Part shown: positions 1 through 7,987 of the stretch, piece after piece
Layout of the letters: every line of letters starts with the position of its first letter
Position numbering within the stretch: position 1 is the stretch's first letter
NCBI GenBank assembly: GCA_934309345.1
Contig: CAKRDD010000015.1
Coordinates: 1-64,000, forward strand
Direction: 5' to 3'
DNA length: 64,000 nucleotides
Source of the DNA: an uncultured Mediterraneibacter sp.
Lineage (GTDB): Bacteria; Bacillota; Clostridia; Lachnospirales; Lachnospiraceae
Translations under genes and position numbers: made by a program
The notes under the pieces: model-generated
What the model saw: only the letters and a program-made list of their open reading frames with translations
Databases searched by the model: none
What the model was told of the DNA's origin: nothing

Positions 1-1
1 A

Positions 2-74
2 GCCGATGTGGCTCAATTGGCAGAGCAGCTGATTTGTAATCAGCAGGTTATCGGTTCGAGTCCGATCATCGGCT
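2..74 (+). tRNA. tRNA-Thr (TGT)
   Basis: Cloverleaf is readable: acceptor arms GCCGATG and CATCGGC with discriminator T, anticodon stem GCTGA/TCAGC around loop TTTGTAA (anticodon TGT), and a GGTTCGAGTCC T-arm. CCA is not encoded. First of three closely spaced tRNAs that probably share one transcript whose promoter lies before the window. Confidence 0.96.
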
Positions 75-102
75 TTTCTCTTTTGAGAAATTAATTTAAT
101 AT

Positions 103-176
103 CGCGGGATGGAGCAGTCTGGAAGCTCGTCGGGCTCATAACCCGAAGGTCGCAGGTTCAAATCCTGCTCCCGCAA
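103..176 (+). tRNA. Initiator tRNA-fMet (CAT)
   Basis: Anticodon CAT. Two initiator hallmarks are visible: an unpaired C at position 1 against A at position 72 of the acceptor, and three consecutive G:C pairs (GGG/CCC) in the anticodon stem. It therefore starts translation rather than decoding internal Met codons. Confidence 0.95.
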
Positions 177-196
177 CTCAGACTTTTAAAGTCTAT

Positions 197-269
<73 letters not shown>

Positions 270-290
270 TTTTTATTTTATGTAAACGGA

Positions 291-317
291 AAGACTGCGT
301 ATATCGCAGTCTTTTTT
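291..317 (+). terminator. Rho-independent terminator of the tRNA cluster
   Basis: Nine-base arms AAGACTGCG and CGCAGTCTT around a TATAT loop, running into a T-rich tract. It ends the Thr-Met-Phe tRNA transcript. Confidence 0.88.
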
Positions 318-398
318 CTATATTTTATTATTAGAGAAAGAGCTCTAATGCAGAAGAGTAACTGTAGATTTATGATTTGATGATAGGGAGAGATTGAT

Positions 399-1376
399 TT
401 GGCAAGCATTGGAGATGTAGCAAAATTAGCTGGAGTATCAAGAAGCACTGTTTCACTTGTGTGTAATAATAAAGGATATGTTTCTGAGGAGACAAGAAAA
501 AAGATTGAGAAAGCGATGAAGGAACTGAATTACATTCCAAGTGAGCTTGGTCGCAATCTGAAGATGCAGAAATCAGGAATTGTAGGAATTATTGTTCCAG
601 ATATTGCACATCCCTTTTTCAGTACGTTTATTAAATATGCTGAAAAGGAATTGTATTCCAGAGGATATAAGGCATTGGTTTGTGGAACAGCCGGGCGTGA
701 AGATGTAGAAGAGGCTTACCTTCAGATGCTGGATCGTAGAACTATGGATGGAGTGATCATGGGAGCACATTCACTGAAGAAGGAGAGATATCTTAAGATT
801 GACAGGCCAATCGTAACAATTGACTGTTATTTGGCAGATTATATTCCGACTGTTCATGTAGACAAGAGACAGGTTGCAGAGAAAGCAGCGTCGCTTTTTC
901 TGGAGAAGAACAGAAAGAAAGTCGTACAGCTTGTAAGTTCTCATACAATAAAGAATTACGAGAATGAAAAAGAACAATTATTTCATGAGTTACTTGAGAA
1001 ACAGGGGTGCGAGGTTGTAGATATTTCTGTGGGATATAATACATTTACTACTGAAAAGTATCAGGATGCTGCAGTTCGTGCATTTGAGACATGTAATGAT
1101 ATGGATGGAATTCTTGGTGTTGATATGGCTGCAGCTGCCTGTCTGAGAGAAGCGCAGTTACGAGGAAGAAAAGTTCCAGAGGATCTCAGCATAGTTGCGA
1201 TTGATGGAACGTATATTACAAAAATCGGACCGGAAATTCTGACCGCGATTGTTCAGCCGATAGAAGAAATGGCTCAAAAATTAGTGTCCATGATTATCTT
1301 GCAAATTGAAGGGAAAAAAATTGAAGAAGTTGAATCTATTTTTGGCGCGACAGTCCAAAGTGGTGAAACATGTTAA
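399..1376 (+). CDS. scrR: LacI-family repressor of the sucrose operon
   Basis: A 325-residue LacI/GalR regulator. Residues about 4-23 form the lambda-like helix-turn-helix (DVAKLAGVSRSTVS), a hinge follows, and from about residue 60 there is a periplasmic-binding-protein-like effector domain (GIIVPDIAHPFFS). The start is TTG at 399, set by AGGGAGAG seven bases upstream; no ATG nearby gives the intact HTH. It sits directly ahead of sucrose EIIBC and sucrose-6-phosphate hydrolase, and palindromic LacI-type operators lie between it and the PTS gene, so sucrose or a fructose derivative is the likely inducer (inferred). The symbol rests on context; a general catabolite repressor is less likely. 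Confidence 0.85.
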   Translation: MASIGDVAKLAGVSRSTVSLVCNNKGYVSEETRKKIEKAMKELNYIPSELGRNLKMQKSGIVGIIVPDIAHPFFSTFIKYAEKELYSRGYKALVCGTAGREDVEEAYLQMLDRRTMDGVIMGAHSLKKERYLKIDRPIVTIDCYLADYIPTVHVDKRQVAEKAASLFLEKNRKKVVQLVSSHTIKNYENEKEQLFHELLEKQGCEVVDISVGYNTFTTEKYQDAAVRAFETCNDMDGILGVDMAAAACLREAQLRGRKVPEDLSIVAIDGTYITKIGPEILTAIVQPIEEMAQKLVSMIILQIEGKKIEEVESIFGATVQSGETC

Positions 1377-1393
1377 ATTACATGTTACTTTTT
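1367..1393 (+). terminator. Weak terminator overlapping the scrR stop codon
   Basis: Seven-base arms AACATGT and ACATGTT around a six-base loop that contains the TAA stop, followed by ACTTTTT. The stem is AT-rich, so it may only reduce readthrough into the sucrose genes, which have their own promoter. Confidence 0.45.
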
Positions 1394-1456
1394 ACCAAAT
1401 ATCACGACTTTAATTTGTTGAAAAATACAGAAAACAAAAAGAACGAATTAAATTTA

Positions 1457-1488
1457 TTGACAGCGAAATGGTAATGATCTATTATAAT
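1457..1488 (+). promoter_or_regulatory. Sigma-A promoter of the scrA-scrB operon
   Basis: A perfect TTGACA at 1457-1462 is followed after 17 bases by TATTAT at 1480-1485; TATAAT at 1483 would need a 20-base spacer. Transcription should start near 1492, just ahead of the first operator. A second TATAAT at 1603-1608 overlaps the region after operator 2 and may be a second promoter. Confidence 0.7.
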
Positions 1489-1495
1489 CAACAGA

Positions 1496-1513
1496 TATCG
1501 AAACGATTCGATA
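1496..1513 (+). promoter_or_regulatory. scrR operator 1
   Basis: Perfect inverted repeat TATCGAA - ACGA - TTCGATA placed at the predicted start of transcription. It resembles LacI-family operators in length and symmetry, so a bound repressor would block initiation. Confidence 0.75.
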
Positions 1514-1525
1514 AATAAAAATAAC

Positions 1526-1556
1526 AGTGGCCAATAGGAAATATTCCAAGGCCACT
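1526..1556 (+). other. Hairpin between the two sucrose operators
   Basis: Arms AGTGGCC and GGCCACT enclose a second small inverted repeat (GGAA/TTCC). It would form in the leader RNA of the upstream promoter. There is no T-tract, so it is not a simple terminator; RNA stabilisation or an architectural role is possible. Confidence 0.5.
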
Positions 1557-1570
1557 ATAAAAAACAAACA

Positions 1571-1588
1571 TATCGAATCGATTTGATA
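1571..1588 (+). promoter_or_regulatory. scrR operator 2
   Basis: Near-perfect inverted repeat TATCGAA - TCGA - TTTGATA, one mismatch from operator 1. Its centre lies 75 bp from that of operator 1, about seven helical turns, which suits looping by a tetrameric or paired LacI-type repressor. Confidence 0.7.
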
Positions 1589-1632
1589 AAAACGATATAT
1601 GTTATAATCGCACAAATAGGAGGTAATGAGAG

Positions 1633-3012
1633 ATGAAAAAAGATCCTGTAAAGACAGCGCAGGAAATTCTGAAAGCATTTGGTGGAAAAGAAAATGTAAT
1701 CAGTGCGACACATTGTGCAACCAGGCTTCGCGTGGAAGTAAAGGATGCATCTGTTATTGATGAAGAAGGGATGAAAGAGATTCAGGGAGTAGCAGGTTAT
1801 TTCTCAAAGAGTGGCCAGCACCAGGTGATTCTTGGAACTGGATTTGTGAATAAAGTTTGTGCTGAGTTTCAGAAACTGGCAGGCGTGACAGCTGGAGATG
1901 CTGAAGTAACAGAAAATGGGGAGAAGGAAAAATTATCTTTCCAGAGTGCAACAAAGATGATTTCTGATATTTTTATTCCTATCATTCCGGTACTTCTTGC
2001 AACAGGTATTCTGATGGGAGTAAGAAGTCTTCTTGTAAATGGATTTGGAATTGAGTTATCACCATCTTTTGATACAGTATTTTCTGTATTAACAGATACA
2101 GCATATACATTTATCCCAGTATTAGTTGCATGGTCTGCATGTAAGAAGTTCGGTGGTTCACCGATCCTCGGTATTGTACTTGGGTTGATGCTTGTATCCC
2201 CAACTCTTCCGAATAAATGGGATGTGGTAAATGGCGTTGCTGATCCGTTAAGTTTTGTTTTTGGACCGTTCCATTTAAATATTACAGGTTATCAGAGTTC
2301 TGTAATTCCTGCATTATTCATGGGATTCTTTGCAGCAAAGCTGGAGAAAAAGTTACATCAGGTAGTTCCGGATATCTTAGACATGCTGCTTGTACCATTC
2401 CTTACTTTACTTGTTTCACTTTTTGCAGGACTCTTTGTTGTAGGACCGATTCTTTCAGGTGTTGAAAAAGGAATGACAGATTTGATTCTTATGATGCTGA
2501 AACTTCCATTTGGAATTGGAGGAATCGCTTATGGTGGACTGATCCAGATTCTCTGCTCTGTAGGTATGCATCATACAGTAACACCGATTATTGTAAGTAT
2601 TTTTACAGAGACTGGTGTAGATTATATTAACCCAATGGGATCTGCAGCAATCGCAGGACAGCTTGGAGCAGGACTTGCAATTGTCATGATGCAGAAGAAT
2701 AAGCAGAAGAGAGCTAATATGATTCCAGCTCTGATCCCGGCATTATTTGGAATTTCTGAACCTGTTATGTATGGTCTTACATTCCCGAGAATTAAGCCAT
2801 TCTTCATGGGATGTCTTGGAGGTGCTGTAGGTGGTGGATTCGCAGCAATCGTTGGTTTATGTGCGAAGGGAACCGGAGCGTCTATGATTCCTGGTATGCT
2901 GCTTTATCTTCAGGGAGGAATGATTGAGTATATTATTGTATTACTTCTTTCTGTTGGAGTTGCATTTGCAGGTACATGGCTGATTATGAAGAAGAATCCA
3001 GAAGCAGTGTAA
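1633..3012 (+). CDS. scrA: Sucrose-specific PTS permease, EIIBC
   Basis: 459 residues. The N-terminal EIIB domain (about 1-90) carries the phospho-accepting Cys28 in THCATRLR. From about residue 105 there is a polytopic EIIC domain of the glucose/sucrose superfamily. In this family the protein imports the sugar and phosphorylates it to sucrose-6-phosphate. No EIIA domain is fused at the C-terminus, so it must borrow a soluble or fused EIIA encoded elsewhere. AGGAGGTAATGAG precedes the ATG. Sucrose specificity is inferred from scrB, 12 bp downstream; trehalose EIIBC is the closest alternative. Confidence 0.86.
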   Translation: MKKDPVKTAQEILKAFGGKENVISATHCATRLRVEVKDASVIDEEGMKEIQGVAGYFSKSGQHQVILGTGFVNKVCAEFQKLAGVTAGDAEVTENGEKEKLSFQSATKMISDIFIPIIPVLLATGILMGVRSLLVNGFGIELSPSFDTVFSVLTDTAYTFIPVLVAWSACKKFGGSPILGIVLGLMLVSPTLPNKWDVVNGVADPLSFVFGPFHLNITGYQSSVIPALFMGFFAAKLEKKLHQVVPDILDMLLVPFLTLLVSLFAGLFVVGPILSGVEKGMTDLILMMLKLPFGIGGIAYGGLIQILCSVGMHHTVTPIIVSIFTETGVDYINPMGSAAIAGQLGAGLAIVMMQKNKQKRANMIPALIPALFGISEPVMYGLTFPRIKPFFMGCLGGAVGGGFAAIVGLCAKGTGASMIPGMLLYLQGGMIEYIIVLLLSVGVAFAGTWLIMKKNPEAV

Positions 3013-3024
3013 AGGAGTAAATTT

Positions 3025-4449
3025 ATGTTTCAGTATGATTTTTCAAATCATCAGAACCGGCATATTCGAATTACGGATATGCCGGCTGAATATTTTCAAC
3101 GGATACAGGAGACAACCAGGAAAGATCCGTATTATCCGGTATGGCACATTGCACCGAAATGTGGTCTGATGAATGATCCGAATGGTTTGTGTGAGATAAA
3201 TGGAATCCACCATATTTTTTATCAATGGTTTCCGGCCGGACCGGTACATGGGTTGAAACACTGGTATCATTTGACAACAAAAGATTTTATTCATTATGAA
3301 GACCATGGTGTGGCAATGTACCCGGATACTGAATCAGACTCTTATGGGTGTTATACAGGTATGGCATTAAAAGAGGGAGAAAAAGTACATGTTTTCTATA
3401 CAGGAATTGAAAATGAAGAGATGATCCCATGTACCTGTTATGCCAGATTTGATGGTGAGAAACTGACAGACCGGAAGAAGATTGTAGAGATGGATCCGAA
3501 TCAGACAACAATGAATTATCGTGATCCATATGTCTGGAAAAGGAACAGTGAGTACTGGATGCTGACAGGAGCAGAAAGTAAAGAACATGAAGGAATTCTG
3601 ATGTTGTACAGAGGTAAGCAGGCAGATTCATATGAGTACGCCGGGAGAGTGAGATTACTTCAGAATGGACAGGAAGCAATGTTAGGTTATATGTTGGAAT
3701 GTCCAAATTATTATGAAGAGAATCAAAAAGGTGTGTTATTTTGTTCTCCAATGGGAATTTCCAGCGAGAACAAATATGATTATAAAAATGTATTCTCTGT
3801 AGTTTATATGATAGGGGAGCCATTAGATACAGAACGAAAAGAATTTCATTTTTCAGAAATGTATGAACTTGATAAGGGATTTGATTTCTATGCGCCTCAA
3901 TCGTATGAGGATGAAAAACATCGAAGAATTTTATTTGGATGGCTTGGAAATTCAAAGAGCGAGTATCCAACAGATAAGAATAATTGGGCTCACACGTTAA
4001 CACTTCCGAGAGAAATCCGGATCGAGGAAGAAAGGTTAGTTCAACAGCCGGTAGAAGAGCTAAAGCAACTTCGTGTAAATGAAAGAAGCATTACAGAGTA
4101 TACAAAGATTGAAGAATGTTCCTTTGAGATTGAAGGAAATACAGAAGGTGCATTTTCTATAGAGATAGGAAATACAGAAGGTAACCGTTTGACTTTCAAT
4201 GCAGATGGGGAAGAATATTGTCTGGACAGAAGTGGTATGACAGAAGTGTATGCGGAGAAGTTTGGAACGATCCGCTATGCAAAACAGTTAGATAAAAAAC
4301 AGACTGTCCGGGTTATGGTGGATCATTCCAGCATCGAAATTTTCTGTGATCATGGGAAAACGGTATTCACTTCGAGGATGTTTATAGATCATGTTTCTTA
4401 TGTAAAGGTGAAAAATCTGAGTGGAAAGTTCTATGATTTGAGAAAATAA
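3025..4449 (+). CDS. scrB: Sucrose-6-phosphate hydrolase (GH32)
   Basis: 474 residues, normal for the family. It has the GH32 five-bladed propeller motifs: NDPNG with nucleophile Asp51, RDP at 166-168 (transition-state Asp167) and EC at 225-226 (acid/base Glu225), then a C-terminal beta-sandwich. It splits sucrose-6-phosphate from the PTS into glucose-6-phosphate and fructose in the cytoplasm. There is no signal peptide, which argues against a secreted invertase. Start ATG follows GGAG with good spacing, and the gene is co-transcribed with scrA. No fructokinase gene lies beside it. Confidence 0.93.
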   Translation: MFQYDFSNHQNRHIRITDMPAEYFQRIQETTRKDPYYPVWHIAPKCGLMNDPNGLCEINGIHHIFYQWFPAGPVHGLKHWYHLTTKDFIHYEDHGVAMYPDTESDSYGCYTGMALKEGEKVHVFYTGIENEEMIPCTCYARFDGEKLTDRKKIVEMDPNQTTMNYRDPYVWKRNSEYWMLTGAESKEHEGILMLYRGKQADSYEYAGRVRLLQNGQEAMLGYMLECPNYYEENQKGVLFCSPMGISSENKYDYKNVFSVVYMIGEPLDTERKEFHFSEMYELDKGFDFYAPQSYEDEKHRRILFGWLGNSKSEYPTDKNNWAHTLTLPREIRIEEERLVQQPVEELKQLRVNERSITEYTKIEECSFEIEGNTEGAFSIEIGNTEGNRLTFNADGEEYCLDRSGMTEVYAEKFGTIRYAKQLDKKQTVRVMVDHSSIEIFCDHGKTVFTSRMFIDHVSYVKVKNLSGKFYDLRK

Positions 4450-4456
4450 GATTGTG

Positions 4457-4494
4457 TCTCGCCATTTAGAAGCGCCTGTAGCGATATGGCGAGA
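4457..4494 (+). terminator. Stem-loop after the sucrose operon
   Basis: Nine-base arms TCTCGCCAT and ATGGCGAGA with a 20-base loop, eight bases past the scrB stop. It is followed by an AT-rich stretch rather than a clean T-run, so it may be a 3' stabilising hairpin or a weak terminator. Confidence 0.5.
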
Positions 4495-4532
4495 TGCATT
4501 TAAATATTAAATTTAAAATCTGAAAAAAGTGC

Positions 4533-4561
4533 TTGCATTTATATAAGAGTTATGATATTAT
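4533..4561 (+). promoter_or_regulatory. Promoter of tRNA-Lys
   Basis: TTGCAT, a 17-base spacer, then TATTAT. The predicted start near 4568 is about 13 bases ahead of the mature tRNA 5' end, as expected for a short pre-tRNA leader. Confidence 0.65.
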
Positions 4562-4580
4562 AACTTCTGCGAGTGTTTAA

Positions 4581-4653
4581 GGGCGTGTAGCTCAGGTGGT
4601 AGAGCACTTGACTTTTAATCAAGTTGTCCGGGGTTCGAATCCCCGCACGCTCA
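4581..4653 (+). tRNA. tRNA-Lys (TTT)
   Basis: Acceptor arms GGGCGTG/CACGCTC (one G-U pair) with discriminator A. Anticodon stem CTTGA/TCAAG holds loop CTTTTAA, giving anticodon TTT. A monocistronic tRNA with its own promoter and terminator. Confidence 0.95.
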
Positions 4654-4660
4654 CTGAAAG

Positions 4661-4692
4661 AAAGCAGTAATCTATTATGATTACTGCTTTTA
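4661..4692 (+). terminator. Terminator of tRNA-Lys
   Basis: Arms AAAGCAGTAATC and GATTACTGCTTT with a short loop, followed by T and AT-rich sequence. Strong 12-bp stem immediately after the tRNA. Confidence 0.8.
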
Positions 4693-4721
4693 ACTTTATA
4701 TAAATAAAATATGACACCAAG

Positions 4722-4753
4722 AGAATCTATCCTTATTCAGATAGGTTCTTTTT
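4722..4753 (+). terminator. Terminator-like hairpin just upstream of the decarboxylase gene
   Basis: Arms AGAATCTATC and GATAGGTTCT (one G-U pair) followed by TTTT, ending 17 bases before the ATG at 4771. It may be a second terminator for the tRNA transcript or an attenuator in the decarboxylase leader. Confidence 0.55.
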
Positions 4754-4770
4754 AAAAATAAGAGGGATTT

Positions 4771-6207
4771 ATGGAACATTTATATAAGAAATTATCTTCC
4801 TATGGGGCTTCGGATTATTATGCATTTCATATGCCGGGACATAAGCGTAACATGGAGCTCATGAGAGCCAGGTTACCATATAATATTGATATAACAGAGA
4901 TTGATGGATTTGATGATCTTCATCATGCAGAAGGATTGTTGAAAGAATTACAGGAGAATGCAGCCAGAGTATTTCATGCGGAAGAGACACATTATCTGGT
5001 TAATGGGAGTACAGTCGGGCTTTTGAGTGCAGTGATGGGGTGTACGGAGCGTGGTGGTAGAATCTTAATGGCAAGAAATTGTCATAAATCGGTATATAAT
5101 GCGGTATATATGAATGAATTACGCCCGGTATATGTTTATCCGGAGTTTTCAGAAGAGACGGATCTTAATGGTGAGATCCATGTAGACCAGGTAAAGAAGT
5201 TACTTGAAGAATATGAAGATATTCAGGCGGTTGTCATTGTTTCACCGACTTATGAAGGAGTTGTGTCAGATCTTGAAGCAATTGCGGAAATCGTGCATGA
5301 ATATAAGATTCCGCTGATTGTAGATGAAGCGCATGGTGCACATTTTGGATTTCATTCATATTTTCCGCAAAATGCGAATACACGGGGAGCTGATGTTGTG
5401 ATCCATAGTCTTCACAAGACACTTCCGTCTTTGACTCAGACAGCATTGCTTCATATGAATGGGAGATATGTTGATCGTGAAAAGATAAGAAATTATTTGC
5501 ATATGCTTCAATCCAGCAGTCCTTCTTATATTTTGATGGCGTCCATTGATGAGTGTGTCTGGGCAATGGATGAGCGCAGAGAAGAAATCATGGATACTTA
5601 TGTTGAGCGTTTGCAGCAAACAAGAGAGAGACTGAAGCAGTTAAAGAATATAAAATTAATCGAGGCAGAACATTTTGACCGGTCAAAGATAGTATTATCT
5701 GTAAAAAATCTTAAGAATACAGATGGGGAAGTTTTGAATGGAAAACGATTGCAGGAAATGCTGAGATTTTATCATCTGGAGATGGAGATGGCTTCCGGGT
5801 CTTATGTGATCGCCATGACAGGACCGGGAGATACACAAGAAGGAATGGACCGATTGGTTCAGGCAGTGATGGAGATTGATAAAAGTGTTCTGTGTGAAGA
5901 ACTTTCAGAGAATGATGAGGATCATACTATAAAAAATATTTCTTATGAAATGATTCCATTAGAACAGGCATACTCTTCTTTTGAAGCAGGGAGAATGGAA
6001 GGCGAAAGTGTGAAATGGAATGAGGCGTCAGGAAGAATCTCATTAGAATATGTCTATCTTTATCCACCGGGAATCCCAATGATTGTTCCTGGAGAGAGAA
6101 TTACTTCTACTATTGTGCAAAAGATGGTAAAATATAAAGAGATGGGTTTTTCCATTGAAGGGCTAAGCCAGGAGAATTGTTTATTCGTTGCGGAGAATCC
6201 AGAATAA
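4771..6207 (+). CDS. Orn/Lys/Arg decarboxylase family PLP enzyme (YaaO-like)
   Basis: 478 residues. It starts with the family signature (YAFHMPGHKRN), and the PLP lysine is Lys216 in SLHKTLPSLTQT, with VDEAHGAHFGF upstream binding the cofactor. A shorter C-terminal domain follows from about 380. The fold-type I enzyme removes the alpha-carboxyl of lysine, arginine or ornithine to give a polyamine precursor; the exact substrate cannot be read from sequence. The gene heads the same cluster as B. subtilis yaaO (kinase, holB, yaaT, yabB, rsmI). AGAGGG precedes the ATG. Confidence 0.85.
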   Translation: MEHLYKKLSSYGASDYYAFHMPGHKRNMELMRARLPYNIDITEIDGFDDLHHAEGLLKELQENAARVFHAEETHYLVNGSTVGLLSAVMGCTERGGRILMARNCHKSVYNAVYMNELRPVYVYPEFSEETDLNGEIHVDQVKKLLEEYEDIQAVVIVSPTYEGVVSDLEAIAEIVHEYKIPLIVDEAHGAHFGFHSYFPQNANTRGADVVIHSLHKTLPSLTQTALLHMNGRYVDREKIRNYLHMLQSSSPSYILMASIDECVWAMDERREEIMDTYVERLQQTRERLKQLKNIKLIEAEHFDRSKIVLSVKNLKNTDGEVLNGKRLQEMLRFYHLEMEMASGSYVIAMTGPGDTQEGMDRLVQAVMEIDKSVLCEELSENDEDHTIKNISYEMIPLEQAYSSFEAGRMEGESVKWNEASGRISLEYVYLYPPGIPMIVPGERITSTIVQKMVKYKEMGFSIEGLSQENCLFVAENPE

Positions 6208-6272
6208 AGAACCGACAGGCTGGAAGTTAAGAATGCGAATCCAGATGCATGTTTAAGAGCAGGAGAAAAAGT

Positions 6273-6857
6273 ATGGGTAAAATATTTTATATTATGGGTA
6301 AAAGTGCTTCCGGAAAGGATACGATTTACAAGGAACTGATGGAAAAGATGCCAAAATTTCATTCAATCGTTCCGTATACAACACGTCCAATGCGTGAGGG
6401 TGAGAAGGACGGAGTGGAATATTTCTTTGTCGATCAGGAACGATTTGATGAGATGATGGACGAGGAGAAAATCATCGAGTTTCGTTCTTACAATACAAAG
6501 TGTGGAATCTGGACTTATTTTACAGCAGATGATGGACAGATTGAACTGTGGCAGTATGATTATCTTGTGATCGGAACAATTGAGTCATATTATGCATTGA
6601 AAGAATATTTTGGTGATGATGTTATGGTTCCATTATATATAGAAGTAGAAGATGGATTAAGACTGTCGAGGGCGTTGGAAAGAGAACGGGTACAGACGAA
6701 ACCGCAGTATGCGGAACTGTGCAGAAGATTCCTTGCAGATGCAGAAGATTTTTCGGAGGAGAACCTGGAAAGAGCGGGAATCAAACGGAGATTCCAAAAT
6801 ATTGATAAGGAAACCTGTATGGAAGAAATTTTGCGAGAAATAAACGTGAATTTATGA
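6273..6857 (+). CDS. gmk: Guanylate kinase-like protein
   Basis: 194 residues from the ATG at 6273, which has AGGAG eight bases upstream; the earlier in-frame ATG at 6249 lacks a site. Residues 1-20 contain a P-loop (GKSASGKDT), followed by the GMP-binding region with PYTTRPMREGEKDGVEYFFV. Guanylate kinases convert GMP to GDP with ATP. In B. subtilis the equivalent position between yaaO and holB holds thymidylate kinase, so the locus has a different nucleotide kinase. It could be a paralogue of the main Gmk, and the C-terminal half is divergent. Confidence 0.8.
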   Translation: MGKIFYIMGKSASGKDTIYKELMEKMPKFHSIVPYTTRPMREGEKDGVEYFFVDQERFDEMMDEEKIIEFRSYNTKCGIWTYFTADDGQIELWQYDYLVIGTIESYYALKEYFGDDVMVPLYIEVEDGLRLSRALERERVQTKPQYAELCRRFLADAEDFSEENLERAGIKRRFQNIDKETCMEEILREINVNL

Positions 6858-6987
6858 TATACTTAAATGGTAGTTCATAGTTTTGTAAGAAAATGATGTT
6901 AAAATTATGAATATACTATTGTTAGGTGGATAATTGTGAGAATATTGTCCGCTAAAGATGAAATAAGATACACGGCAGGTGATAGAA

Positions 6988-7983
6988 ATGAGTAGTTTTA
7001 AAGATGTAGTAGGGCATAAAAACATAATCAAGTATATTTCGAGCGCAGTTCAGGCTGATGCAGTATCGCATGCATATATTCTGAACGGTGAAAGAGGATC
7101 TGGAAAGAGGCTTCTTGCGAATCTTTTTGCTATGAGCCTGCAGTGCCAGAATCGTGCGGAAGACGGAGAGGCATGTGGAAAATGTCAGTCCTGTAAACAG
7201 GCACAGAGCGGCAATCAGCCGGATATTATTAAGGTGACACATGAGAAACCGAATACGATCAGTGTTGATGATATCCGTACACAGGTTAATAACGATATCG
7301 TGATTAAGCCGTACAGCAGCAAGTATAAGATTTATATTATTCCAGAGGCAGACTTAATGAGTGCCCAGGCACAGAATGCATTGCTTAAGACAATTGAGGA
7401 GCCACCGGAGTATGCAGTGATCATGCTTCTGACAGAGAATGCAGAGGCGTTGCTGCCAACGATTCGTTCCAGATGCGTTATGATGAAACTTCGTAACATT
7501 AAGGATCAGCTCGTAAAGAAATATCTGATGGAGCAGATGGAGATTCCTGATTATAAAGCAGATGTCTGTGTAGCATTTGCCCAGGGAAATATGGGAAAAG
7601 CGATTATGCTTGCGACTTCAGAGTATTTTAATGAGATTAAGGAAGAAGTTGTACATTTACTTAGAAATATTGATGAGATGAATGTTTCAGAACTCATGGA
7701 TGCAGTGAAGAAATGTATGACATATAAGATGGAGATTAACGACTATCTGGATATGATCGCAATCTGGTACAGAGATGTATTAATTTATAAGGCAACTAAG
7801 AATGTAGACAGAGTAGTATTTTCTGATCAGCTGAGATATATCAAGGCGCGTGCAAGTAAGAGCTCTTATGAAGGAATTGAGAATATTTTGGACGCAATTG
7901 AAAAGGCGAAAGCCAGACTGAAAGCAAATGTTAATTTTGAACTGACAATGGAACTGCTCTTGCTTACAATAAAGGAGAACTAG
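6988..7983 (+). CDS. holB: DNA polymerase III delta' subunit
   Basis: 331 residues from ATG 6988, with AGGTGA five bases upstream; a GTG nine bases earlier lacks spacing. It is an AAA+ clamp-loader subunit: modified P-loop GERGSGKR, a four-Cys zinc module (CQ...CGKCQSCK, about residues 45-70), SRC-type arginine finger motif RSRC and collar domain. It loads the beta clamp with DnaX and HolA in the replisome. The gene lies four bases ahead of ricT in the conserved Firmicute holB-yaaT pair. Confidence 0.93.
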   Translation: MSSFKDVVGHKNIIKYISSAVQADAVSHAYILNGERGSGKRLLANLFAMSLQCQNRAEDGEACGKCQSCKQAQSGNQPDIIKVTHEKPNTISVDDIRTQVNNDIVIKPYSSKYKIYIIPEADLMSAQAQNALLKTIEEPPEYAVIMLLTENAEALLPTIRSRCVMMKLRNIKDQLVKKYLMEQMEIPDYKADVCVAFAQGNMGKAIMLATSEYFNEIKEEVVHLLRNIDEMNVSELMDAVKKCMTYKMEINDYLDMIAIWYRDVLIYKATKNVDRVVFSDQLRYIKARASKSSYEGIENILDAIEKAKARLKANVNFELTMELLLLTIKEN

Positions 7984-7987
7984 ATAC

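Noticed and set aside
3287..4003. Long minus-strand frame inside scrB
   Set aside because: Antisense shadow of a clear GH32 gene with no start site.
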